A stretch of DNA of 8,722 bases from Candidatus Dormiibacterota bacterium (GCA_003170875.1 PMYJ01000251.1:1-8722); one strand, 5' to 3'; counted from the stretch's first letter, positions 1-7,300 are shown. The notes: a model not told the origin generated them from the letters alone. Numbers and translations are program-made.

Positions 1-324
1 CAGCAGTTGGCGATGCAGGCCCTCAACCTCTTGGCGGAGCTGCATGCCGACGCTGGCGACCTCGCTTCTGCCGTCGGGGCGGTGGAGCAGGCGATGAGCG
101 TGGCCGACGGCCCCTGCGAAGAGCTCTATCGCACGCAGATCCGGATCGAGCACCGCTTCGGGCGAAACCGCGCCGCGCTGGCCACCTACGCCGAGCTCAG
201 CTCGCAGCTCGCTTGGGACATGCCCGATGGCAGCGGTGAGGGCCCGGACGAGGAGACCGAGGCGCTGATGGCGGATGTCCGCGCTGCTCTCTATGGGCAA
301 CAGCGGGCTGTCGGTGCGCGGTGA
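1..324 (+). CDS. BTAD/TPR-like C-terminal domain of a probable transcriptional regulator (5' partial)
   Basis: The reading frame is open from the first base of the window and ends in TGA at 322-324, so only the last 107 residues are seen. They form paired helices typical of the bacterial transcriptional activator domain (BTAD), a TPR-like fold: ALNLLAELHADAGD, then a helix with AVEQAM, then EELYRTQIRIEHRFGR, then AALATYAELSSQL. The tail with DEETEALMADV matches the usual end of the domain, where a Pro-rich turn and an ET..L helix follow. In known families BTAD sits behind a winged-helix DNA-binding domain (SARP regulators) or at the end of large multidomain regulators. Which applies here cannot be told, because the N-terminus is missing. 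It is 107 bases from the next gene, which has its own promoter-like sequence, so they are probably separate units. A generic TPR protein is the main alternative. Confidence 0.75.
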   Translation, partial: QQLAMQALNLLAELHADAGDLASAVGAVEQAMSVADGPCEELYRTQIRIEHRFGRNRAALATYAELSSQLAWDMPDGSGEGPDEETEALMADVRAALYGQQRAVGAR

Positions 325-400
325 GGACCGTTCGCCGTTCTTTGCACCATCCGGAGCCGGCGCACCATTCAGCGCCCTGGTGAGGACGTCCCGACTGTCC

Positions 401-437
401 GGTCACACCGCCAGCGCGGTATGATGTTGGTATGACC
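401..437 (+). promoter_or_regulatory. Candidate leaderless promoter and autoregulatory operator of the toxin-antitoxin pair
   Basis: TATGAT at 420-425 differs from the -10 consensus TATAAT at one base and lies 6 bases before the ATG at 432. Transcription would then start at about 432, on the start codon itself. No Shine-Dalgarno sequence precedes this ATG, which fits a leaderless mRNA, common in actinobacteria. The -35 region (about 396-402) is a poor match. A short inverted repeat, ACCGC at 407-411 and GCGGT at 416-420, abuts the -10 box. A wider pair, GGTCA at 401-405 and TGACC at 433-437, brackets the promoter. Ribbon-helix-helix antitoxins usually bind such repeats over their own promoter; here that is inference. 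Confidence 0.5.
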
Positions 438-767
438 GTTGAGAAGATCACGGTGAGCCTGCCGTCGGGCCAGGTGGCGGCGATTCGCCGGGCGGTACGC
501 GAGGGGCGTGCCGCCAGCGTCTCGGCCTTCGTCTCCGGGGCGGTTGCCGTGCAGGAGCAGCGGGAGAGCCTAGCCGATGTGGTCGCCGCGTGGATCCGCG
601 AGGACGGACGCCCGCCGGCGGAGGCCTACGCCTGGGCCGACGAGGTGCTGGGTCCACCGCGGCCGGAACCGAAGCGCCGGATGGTGCACGCCACCATCGT
701 ACGTTCGGGCGAGCCACCGGTCGCTCGCGTGCCTACACCAGAACGGCGCGCGAGGGCCCGCCCGTGA
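432..767 (+). CDS. Ribbon-helix-helix antitoxin (VapB-like) of a type II TA pair
   Basis: This 111-residue protein opens with KITVSLP (residues 5-11), the beta strand of a ribbon-helix-helix DNA-binding domain. Two helices follow: the first holds AAIRRAVREGRA, and the second begins at SVSAFVSGAV (residues 29-38). The next part, about residues 44-74 (LADVVAAWIRE, then AYAWADEVLG), is the kind of amphipathic region that wraps around and blocks a PIN toxin. The stop TGA (765-767) overlaps the GTG start of the toxin by 3 bases (GTGA), so the pair is translationally coupled. The ATG at 432 was chosen because the domain starts there and the TATGAT box stands directly upstream. Residues 75-111 form a Pro/Arg-rich tail with no clear fold, longer than I expect for this family. 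The antitoxin role follows from the fold together with the neighbour. Confidence 0.85.
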   Translation: MTVEKITVSLPSGQVAAIRRAVREGRAASVSAFVSGAVAVQEQRESLADVVAAWIREDGRPPAEAYAWADEVLGPPRPEPKRRMVHATIVRSGEPPVARVPTPERRARARP

Positions 768-1141
768 GCGTGGTGCTCGACACCGGCGCGCTGATTGCCG
801 TCGATCGAGGGGATCCCCGGATGCTGGCGCTGCTCCATCGGCTGGCGGAGCGGGGGGAGAAGGTGGTCGTCGCGTCCGGGGTGGTGGCTCAGGCTTGGCG
901 GGGATCACGCCAGGCTCGCCTGGCCCGGCTTCTCGGCGCCCATGAGACCGAGGTGGTGGCCCTGGACGACATGAGCGCGCGCGCCGTCGGGGTGCTCCTG
1001 GGCGCGAGTCGGACCCGCGACGTGGTCGACGGCCAGGTCGCCCTGGTGGCGCGCCAGCGCGAGGCCTCGGTGATCTCCTCGGACGTCGACGACCTTCTTC
1101 GCCTGGATCCCGATCTCGAGGTGCATCCCATACCGGGGTGA
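764..1141 (+). CDS. PIN-domain ribonuclease toxin (VapC-like)
   Basis: The product has 125 residues, the normal size for a VapC-type PIN toxin, a Mg2+-dependent endoribonuclease that usually cuts tRNA or rRNA and is held inactive by the upstream antitoxin. It opens with VVLDTGALIAVDRGD, giving the first acidic residue D6. Later acidic residues are D86 and D89 (RTRDVVDGQ) and D107 and D109 (ISSDVDD), where a PIN active site expects them. The position usually held by Glu reads VVAQAWRG, with Q43 in its place. I recall this 'AQxW' form from many actinobacterial PIN toxins, so it looks like a subfamily trait rather than damage. The GTG at 764 overlaps the antitoxin stop and has GAGGG at 752-756 with a 7-base gap. 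In-frame starts further up (590) lie inside the antitoxin gene and were rejected. RNA target unknown. Confidence 0.88.
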   Translation: MSVVLDTGALIAVDRGDPRMLALLHRLAERGEKVVVASGVVAQAWRGSRQARLARLLGAHETEVVALDDMSARAVGVLLGASRTRDVVDGQVALVARQREASVISSDVDDLLRLDPDLEVHPIPG

Positions 1142-1159
1142 GCTGGGGGGCTCCACCCC

Positions 1160-1183
1160 GGAGCCGCCGAGCCCGGCGGCTCC
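1160..1183 (+). terminator. GC-rich hairpin after the toxin gene, probable terminator
   Basis: Bases 1160-1169 and 1174-1183 pair perfectly, giving a 10-bp, almost all-GC stem with a 4-base loop, 18 bases after the toxin stop codon. There is no run of T after the stem, so this is not a classical intrinsic terminator. Actinobacteria often use such tail-less hairpins or combine them with Rho. The position makes it a reasonable end for the toxin-antitoxin transcript. Confidence 0.55.
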
Positions 1184-1199
1184 CGTCGGATCAGCGGCC

Positions 1200-1224
1200 T
1201 AGCGATAAGCATCCCTTATCGCTA
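1200..1224. repeat. Perfect 10-bp inverted repeat, candidate operator
   Basis: TAGCGATAAG at 1200-1209 is repeated in inverse at 1215-1224 with a 5-base gap (CATCC). It is clearly more AT-rich than its surroundings and lies in non-coding DNA between the toxin and the helicase operon. It ends 11 bases before a TAGGCT -10-like box, so it would cover the -35 region of a promoter using that box. A dimeric repressor site is the simplest reading. A hairpin in an RNA read through from upstream, or a recombination site, are alternatives. Confidence 0.5.
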
Positions 1225-1235
1225 CTTGAGATCCG

Positions 1236-1241
1236 TAGGCT
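1236..1241 (+). promoter_or_regulatory. Possible -10 box (TAGGCT) for the helicase operon
   Basis: TAGGCT fits the actinobacterial -10 pattern TANNNT and lies upstream of the three-gene operon and downstream of the hairpin that probably ends the previous transcript. No good -35 hexamer is seen 17-18 bases upstream; that place is taken by the right half of the 1200-1224 inverted repeat. If used, the transcript would have an untranslated leader of roughly 280 bases before the start chosen at 1525. The call is weak because a six-base box occurs often by chance. Confidence 0.25.
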
Positions 1242-1265
1242 ACGAGAGCGAGGTGCGGGCGCCCC

Positions 1266-1312
1266 CCTGACCGCTTCGAGCCAGCACACTTACCAACGTT
1301 CCGCCGGTCAGG
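1266..1312. repeat. 8-bp inverted repeat with a 31-base gap in the operon leader
   Basis: CCTGACCG at 1266-1273 and CGGTCAGG at 1305-1312 are exact inverse copies. They fall inside the presumed 5' leader of the helicase operon, just before the ribosome binding site at 1330-1334. They could form the closing stem of an RNA structure or a pair of half-sites for a regulator. Arms of this length can also arise by chance in GC-rich DNA, so only the repeat itself is certain. Confidence 0.3.
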
Positions 1313-1340
1313 TGGAAGAATGGCGTCACAGGAGTAAGCG

Positions 1341-1460
1341 ATGACCCCGCCCTGCGACCGTGGCACACCATGGCTGAATGAGTCGCCCCGTGTCACCTTG
1401 TCTACCGTGCCCCGCCCGCCGGAGGCGACAGACAGTCGTCGTGACCACATCCTTGAATGA
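1341..1460 (+). CDS. Possible 39-residue leader peptide (upstream open reading frame)
   Basis: An ATG at 1341 is preceded by AGGAG at 1330-1334 with a 6-base gap, the best-looking ribosome binding site in the 1142-1524 gap. The frame ends at TGA 1458-1460, 64 bases before the start preferred for the large downstream gene. The product begins MTPPCDRGTPW, has no recognisable domain, and includes adjacent CGT CGT arginine codons. Third-position G/C is only about two thirds, below the roughly 90% of the true genes nearby, so it may not encode a selected protein. If translated, ribosomes would stop close to the next start and could tune its expression. A chance open frame is a serious alternative. 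Confidence 0.3.
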   Translation: MTPPCDRGTPWLNESPRVTLSTVPRPPEATDSRRDHILE

Positions 1461-1512
1461 CGCCGTTGTGGACGCGAACACCGCATCCTTGCCCACGGAC
1501 AGGACGCCACCC

Positions 1513-1516
1513 GGAG
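1513..1516 (+). promoter_or_regulatory. Ribosome binding site deciding the GTG start at 1525
   Basis: GGAG at 1513-1516 stands 8 bases before the GTG at 1525, the normal distance. Earlier in-frame starts are less well served: ATG 1378 has no purine-rich stretch at the right place, GTG 1441 has GGAGG but 15 bases away, and GTG 1468 has none. Third-position G/C rises sharply at 1525, from about two thirds to about 90%. Confidence 0.5.
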
Positions 1517-1524
1517 CTGACGCA

Positions 1525-3522
1525 GTGCGCAAGCCGACGGGGGCGATCGAGATCTCCCTGGACGCGTGGAATCAGGCGCTCTTTGACGAGCTCTTCCCAC
1601 CGGTGCGAGAGCTCGGCTGCCCCACGGTGCTCGCATGCGATGACGAGACGGTACGGGCCACGGCCAGGCGGCTCGGTCTTCCGGTGCTCGATGGCGTTAG
1701 CTCGCTGGTCCAGGTAATCAAGCTGGCCCACCATATCAACCCGCGGAACGGTCTCAAGGAGCTGACGCTGATTGGCTCGGCCTTCCGCAAGGCCCAACGG
1801 CCGCGCTCCATCCCGCCCTTCCTCGCAGACCTCTGCCTGCTCGTCTTGGCCGCCTCGCGGATGAGCCCGGAGGAGATGCGGCCGACCAACGCCTACTACC
1901 CCATCCTTCGCGACCTCCTCGGCTTGCACGGCGACACCGGGGAGATCGTCGGCTTCTGGTATGTCAAGCAGCTCTTCCCCATTCTCGCCGGTTGGTTCCG
2001 TGAGGACCTGGGGGGCCGCTACGGCGATCTGATCCTGCCTGCTGACCCGACACCGAAGTTCGTCGGCTGGCCTGTCTCACAGACGGTTTTCCGGCAGCGG
2101 GACCGTGAAGTGTTGACCGACTTCTTCGACGCCAAGCTCCGACGAGCACACGACGGCGTCGACCGGCGCCGCCTGCTGCGCCGCTGGAGTGGTCGTCACC
2201 ACTTAACGCGCCATGCGCTGGCGATGCTTGCCAACGACGCGGTCAGTGGTCTGGTGGGGGCGGCGATCGACTCGGCTCACCGCTCCTGGGACAGCTCGGT
2301 GCTGCAGAGCGACGGCAGGCGCTCGTGGCCTGGCCGCCTCCGGTTGGAGCGCGACGGTCCTCGCCTGCTGGTGTCGACGCTGAGCAGGGACGTCATCAGG
2401 TTCCGGACCCAGGGGCAGATCCTCACCCTGCACGTCGGCGGCGATGCCGTGCTGCCCTGGCAGGTGCTGGCAGCGGCCAGCACCGCCCCAGTCACGCTGC
2501 CCATCGAGGGCAGCAACGACACCATCCGCATCCCCCAACTGGGATCGACGGTGCTGTTCGAGGTCAGAGAGGATGCTGACTCGGGCGCTACGGGGCTGTG
2601 GCGAGTCACGTCCCCCGAGACCGACCTACTTTGGATCCTGACGAAAGACGGCGATCTTATGGCGGCGTTGCACGCCTACCGCGACCCCTGGGCGAAGGGG
2701 CTCCCGCACCCCTGGGCGTTGCTCCAGAAGGTGCCCGCTGCCGACTTGCCGCAGGCGCTCCGCGAGGCACCCGATGATGACGCGGCGCCGATCGCCCTGT
2801 TGGGCGGGTTACCCGTCGACCGGCTAACCTACCTGCTCGGAGGCGGCCCGGAACTCGCGGCAGGGACGTTCGAGGACGACCGCCCACTCGTTGTTCTGGT
2901 CGATGGTGTGGGTATCGGTCTGCTCTACTCCAACGGACGCTGTCCAATCCCCGCGGACTGCGTGGGGCTTCATCGCGTCGTCGTCGCCGAGGGCCTGTAT
3001 GTCTGCGAGTATGAGGTAGTCGCCAGCGGCGTACATCGACCGGGCTATGGCGAGCTCCGTTACCTCCTCGACCACAGCAGCGCGCTCATGCGCGGCGCGG
3101 TCCCCGACCGCGACGGCGCCGCGCTGACCATCACAGGCGCCGTGATGAGCCCCCCACCCCCGGTGTCGTTGCCGATCATGCGCATGAGCAGTCCATCGGT
3201 GTTCACGATCTCGGCGGCCGGGGCAGGAACGCGGCACGACAGGGTCGCGCGACCGGCGTGGCTGAGCTTCCCGGAAATCAAGGGCGGAGACCGCTGGGAG
3301 GTCGCCGACGACGGCGGGGTGGCGTGGGTGGTCTGCCCTCAGACTGCCAAGGTCGTGCGTTGGCGGCCAATGACCATGGCCACGCTCGACGAAACGGCTG
3401 CGACGGCCGTGGTCCAGACAGGCGCCGACGCCGCCGTCGATGCCCACGGAGGTGTCCTGGCCGAGGCCAGAATAGCGTGGAGCGAGCTGGTGCGTCTCGC
3501 GACCTCAGTGGTAGGCGCATGA
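1525..3522 (+). CDS. Large protein of unrecognised fold, first gene of the helicase operon (possibly DruF-like)
   Basis: The chosen GTG start gives 665 residues; an ATG at 1378 in the same frame would give 714. The extra N-terminal residues look disordered and Pro/Arg-rich, and their codon bias is weak. The protein has an alpha/beta N-terminal part (AIEISLDAWNQALFDELFPP, then PTVLACDDETVRATARRLGLP). A helical middle holds NAYYPILRDLLGL (about 1888-1926) and FVGWPVSQTVFRQRDRE (2059-2109), which read like conserved family motifs. The second half is rich in beta strands and resembles a chain of small sandwich domains. I see no Walker motif, nuclease signature, methylase motif, signal peptide or membrane segment. 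The stop overlaps the next start (ATGA). I do not recognise the family. In a Druantia type II-like reading it would take the DruF place, by position only. Two rare TTA leucine codons occur, at 2203 and 2809. Confidence 0.85.
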   Translation: MRKPTGAIEISLDAWNQALFDELFPPVRELGCPTVLACDDETVRATARRLGLPVLDGVSSLVQVIKLAHHINPRNGLKELTLIGSAFRKAQRPRSIPPFLADLCLLVLAASRMSPEEMRPTNAYYPILRDLLGLHGDTGEIVGFWYVKQLFPILAGWFREDLGGRYGDLILPADPTPKFVGWPVSQTVFRQRDREVLTDFFDAKLRRAHDGVDRRRLLRRWSGRHHLTRHALAMLANDAVSGLVGAAIDSAHRSWDSSVLQSDGRRSWPGRLRLERDGPRLLVSTLSRDVIRFRTQGQILTLHVGGDAVLPWQVLAAASTAPVTLPIEGSNDTIRIPQLGSTVLFEVREDADSGATGLWRVTSPETDLLWILTKDGDLMAALHAYRDPWAKGLPHPWALLQKVPAADLPQALREAPDDDAAPIALLGGLPVDRLTYLLGGGPELAAGTFEDDRPLVVLVDGVGIGLLYSNGRCPIPADCVGLHRVVVAEGLYVCEYEVVASGVHRPGYGELRYLLDHSSALMRGAVPDRDGAALTITGAVMSPPPPVSLPIMRMSSPSVFTISAAGAGTRHDRVARPAWLSFPEIKGGDRWEVADDGGVAWVVCPQTAKVVRWRPMTMATLDETAATAVVQTGADAAVDAHGGVLAEARIAWSELVRLATSVVGA

Positions 3523-4385
3523 AGGCACACGACGAACTGCTGCGGTGGGCATCCGAGCTCGGCGGCGGTCGGTGGGCGCAGTGGCGCGACGTGTGCGCCC
3601 ACTTGCATCTCGATCCAACTGGTGCGGCCCGTTCACTCTCCGACCTGGGCCAGGTCGAGTTCGACTGGGCCGGTGACCGGTTCGCCGTCGCTCCGACCGC
3701 GGCGATCCTCCTGCCCCGCTCGTCGGGAAGCGTCCTGGTGACGGGCGCGCGCCCAGTCGGCTTGCGCGAGCGGCTCGACGAGATGGTGGCCGACGGCCCG
3801 TACGATGTCTACGCGCATCCGGTGATTGGTCAGGATGGGGGGCCGTCGACGTGGCTGTGCGAGGGCACGCTCGAGGACTTCCCCGGCTTCTGCGCCGACC
3901 TCGGTATCGCGTTTCAGGTGCAGTCGGGTCGCCGCCTCGTGTCGGCACTACCGGCTGCAACGCTGGTCACCTCGGCGATGCCGGAGCGTCCGCCCGCTCG
4001 CCTTCCGCGCGACTGGTTCGATGCCCGAGCGCGTACCTTCGTCTCCCTCGGCACCGACTCCCGTCCCGGGCTGTGGCGCGTGCACGAGCCCCGGCGCCAT
4101 GTGCACTACATCTATGACGGCCAGGGGTGGCACAGGGTGCAGGTCCGAGAGTACGGGCCCTACCTGGCCTGCCCTGACGAGACCTTCCTCCGGCATTCCG
4201 TCGCTCGGATGACGTTGAGCGTCGACAGGGAGGCCCCCCTTCCACCACTGCTCGCACGGGCAGCAACGCTGCAGTCGGGGCGTATCCCGCGATGGGAACC
4301 ACGGCTCGAATACGTCAACGTCGATGCGCAGTTGGCGGCCGATATCGCCCGCCGACTGGGCGCACGGCTCGGAGCGGCGGCATGA
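3519..4385 (+). CDS. 288-aa protein with possible N-terminal winged helix, second gene of the helicase operon (possibly DruG-like)
   Basis: The ATG at 3519 overlaps the preceding stop by 4 bases (ATGA) and has only a weak, close GTAGG at 3511-3515, so translation probably depends on coupling. An in-frame ATG at 3258 lies inside the upstream gene and was rejected. Residues 1-60 (ELLRWASELGGG, WAQWRDVCAHLHLD, AARSLSDLGQVEFDW, RFAVAP) read like a small winged helix: three helices followed by a beta hairpin. Next comes a strand-rich section with SVLVTGARP, then about residues 185-218 with LWRVHEP and HYIYDGQGWHRVQVREYG, a probable beta sheet. The C-terminus holds LPPLLARAATLQSG and a last helix. 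There is no enzymatic motif, signal peptide or membrane segment. The stop overlaps the helicase start, again ATGA, so it is probably a partner or DNA-recognition subunit of the helicase. The function is not established. Confidence 0.88.
   Translation: MKAHDELLRWASELGGGRWAQWRDVCAHLHLDPTGAARSLSDLGQVEFDWAGDRFAVAPTAAILLPRSSGSVLVTGARPVGLRERLDEMVADGPYDVYAHPVIGQDGGPSTWLCEGTLEDFPGFCADLGIAFQVQSGRRLVSALPAATLVTSAMPERPPARLPRDWFDARARTFVSLGTDSRPGLWRVHEPRRHVHYIYDGQGWHRVQVREYGPYLACPDETFLRHSVARMTLSVDREAPLPPLLARAATLQSGRIPRWEPRLEYVNVDAQLAADIARRLGARLGAAA
4371..4374 (+). promoter_or_regulatory. Ribosome binding site of the helicase gene
   Basis: GGAG, 7 bases before the ATG at 4382, lies within the last codons of the upstream gene. 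With the ATGA overlap it allows both re-initiation by ribosomes finishing the upstream gene and independent initiation. Confidence 0.6.
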
Positions 4386-7300
4386 GCACCGGGTCCATCA
4401 ACCCCCTGATCCTCCGGCGGGAACTGGAGCACCGCTACCGCTCGTACTACGACTCGGCGTGTGCCTTCGCTGATCGCTCCCTGATGGCAGAACGTGCCCG
4501 TCTGCTGGACAGGAATGAGCTCTCCGCGGAGGCGCTCATCGAGCCGCTTCCGGGCTTCCGGTCGTCGGGAGAACACTTTGAGGACCTCGCAACACGCCTC
4601 GGGCTCGGCGATGACGTAGCCGCCTTCGTCGCTCCCGTCATGGCAGGCAACGACCTCTACACCCACCAGGTGGAGGCCGTCGAAGCTTACGAGCGCGGCC
4701 ACCACGTCGTCATCTCCGCAGGGACCGGGTCGGGGAAGACCGAGGCGTTCCTCCTGCCCGTCCTCACCCAGCTGGTACGAGAGTCGCGCACCTGGACGGG
4801 TGCGGGCACACGCGGTCAGGCGTGGTGGGAACGCGGCACGACCTTCGAGGCCCAGCGCGCCGGTGAGGTCGGGCGAGAGCCGGGCGCCCGGGCGCTGGTC
4901 CTGTACCCGATGAACGCCCTCGTCGAAGACCAGATGGTGCGCATGCGCCGAGCCTTGGACGCCGGCGGCCAGATCGCCTGGCTCGACCGCCAGCGGCGCG
5001 GCCACCGCTTCTACTTTGGGCGCTACACCGGGCAGACGCCGTCGCGGGAGCTCGCGCCGATCATGGCTCGGCTTGCCGACCGCTCCCGGCAGGCAGAACG
5101 TCGAGCCCGCGACGGCGAGGACTACCGCGCCTACGTCGGGCGGCCTCTCGGCGCCGAGATGCTGACGCGCCCCGACATGCAGGAGCGCGCGCCGGACATC
5201 CTCATCACGAATTACTCGATGCTCAACGTGATGCTCAGCCGGCCGGACGAGGCAAGGATCTTCGAGCAGACAGCCCGTTACCTGCGCCAGCCGGGCGCTC
5301 GGTTCCACCTCGTCATCGACGAGCTGCACTCCTACAAGGGGACGTCCGGCACCGAGGTGGCCCTGCTCCTCCGGCTCCTGCTCGATCGGATCGGCATCAC
5401 GCCCCACTCGCCCCAGCTGCGCATCATTGCGGCATCTGCATCGCTCGGCGATGACGAGCGGAAGGCGCGTGCATATCTGCAGGAGTTCTTTGGGGCGCCC
5501 ACCGACCGCTTCGTCATTCTTCGTGGATCATCGAACCTAGCTGAGCGCGGAGCGGCTCTCGGCGACCACATAGCCAGCAAGCTCGCGGACATCGGCAGGG
5601 CGGTTCTCCGCAGCGAGACGGGCGCGGCGCCGGCAGAGCCGACCACAGCGTGGCCGGCAGCGGAGGCTGCGTCGGTCCGCCAGGCGGTCGCTGACGCGTG
5701 CCGTAACGGCGATGGTGACATCGTCCCGACCTCAGCCGAGGTGGCGGCAGCCGTCCTGGCACCCGGCCGAGGCGATCTCGAGCAGCGGGCCGTCCTGGCG
5801 GGCGCGCTCGAGGTCGTCAGCCAGACGGGGGATGGCGCTCTTCTGCCGATTCGCGCCCATCTCTTCTTCCGCACCCTCTCCGGCTGGTGGGCGTGCACGA
5901 ATCCGGTGTGCGCGGAGGTCCCTGACGATCTTCGGTCGCCGCAGCGTACCGTCGGCCGGCTCTACGGGCAGCCGACCATCCGCTGCGGATGCGGCTCCCG
6001 ATGCCTCGACCTGTGGATCTGCCAGACCTGCGGAGAGCATATCCTCGGCGGCTACTCGTCTCGGTTGGACCCGACGTCCGACGAGGAGTACCTCATCCCG
6101 GAGATCCCGGATCTGGAAAGCGCGCCCGACCAGACCTGGGCGGAGCGCTCACACGACCGGTACCGACTGTTCTGGCCGTCGACGCGGGAGCCGGTCCACG
6201 CCGACGGCTGGGACACGCAGGGGTCGACCTTCAGGTGGGTCCGTTCCTGTCTCCATGAGGCTGCCGGACGCGTGAGCCGGCCCCGAGACGAACCGGCCAA
6301 TGGGTGGTTGTTTCGCTTCACCCCGGCTCGAGGCGTGGAGGCACGCCGTGTCGCCGCACTCCCTACGCGCTGTCCGAACTGCGGGGACGACTGGGAGACG
6401 CGTTCGGAGCGCACCGGCGGGGAGATCATCCATCTCCCCATCACATCGCCGGACCGCATGAGAAGCCCCTTCTGGCGGGCGCGGGTCTCGTCGAACCGCG
6501 CCACCCAAGTGCTCACCGAGCATCTGCTGGAGGCCGCCTACCCGGACCCCTCGGCGCGGCGGATCGTCGTCTTCTCCGACTCTCGGCAAGATGCTGCCAA
6601 GGTCAACGCGGAGGTCGACTACGCCCACTATCGCGATACCGTCCGTCAACTCGCCGTCGAGTTCCTGGCCGAGGCGCAGGAGGGCAGCGCGGACATCGCG
6701 CTCGTCCAGCAGTACTTCGGCGACCCGACCGGCAACGCCAGCCTCGCGTCCCAGATCCGGACGATCCTCCAGCGCTCGGAAGCGGCCCGGGCCCTGCGAC
6801 GCGCGAGCGACGTCCTAGCCACGCCTGAGGAGGTGCGGCAGGCGACCGAACTCGCGGATCGTGAGAAGACAGGGGCAGTCGCCCTCGCCACTGTCGGTGA
6901 CCGGATCTTCGATGGACTGCTCACGGTCGGGCGGAACCCTGCCGGGCCGAAGGCGGAGCTCGAGGAGGACTGGGCCTCGCTCTTCGACTGGCTGTCTGAG
7001 CCGCCGGCACCGCGTGTTCGCGGCGACAGCCGCGTCAACGACCTCCGCAACCTCTTGACGACCGAGATTGGTCGGTCCTTGTTCGCCGGCGGAGGACGCG
7101 ACATCGAGTCGCTCGGCCTCGGAGTGGTGGGCGTGTTGCCCGGCAGGGTCGTCCCGCCACGCGGGCTGCCAGCGTATCGCGCCGATGAGGTGGTGCGCGG
7201 GGTTCTTCGCGTCCTCGGCCTCAGCAACTTCTTCGGGGACGTGCGTGAAGGCCGCGATCCTGACCAGAACCCGCCCCGCGTCCTCATGCAGTGGCTGAAA

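Noticed and set aside
359..376. Small hairpin after the partial regulator gene
   Set aside because: The stem is only 5 bp with an 8-base loop and no T run, too weak to call a terminator.
590..763. Upstream extension of the PIN toxin
   Set aside because: The PIN fold begins with VVLDTGAL right after the GTG at 764; the upstream part is an alternate frame of the antitoxin.
2824..3447. 207-codon open frame on the minus strand
   Set aside because: It is antisense to the well-biased large gene and has no recognisable domain or convincing start.
3258..3518. Upstream extension of the 288-aa protein to an ATG at 3258
   Set aside because: The extension lies inside the preceding gene in another frame and translates to Arg/Gly-rich low complexity. 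The ATGA overlap at 3519 is the natural start.
4160..5407. 415-codon open frame on the minus strand
   Set aside because: It is antisense to the helicase, whose frame there encodes Walker A, Walker B and the other motifs. Long antisense frames are expected in GC-rich DNA with this codon bias.
5712..6275. 187-codon open frame on the plus strand inside the helicase
   Set aside because: The translation is Ser/Arg-rich and typical of a +1 shadow frame; the helicase frame here contains the conserved cysteine group.
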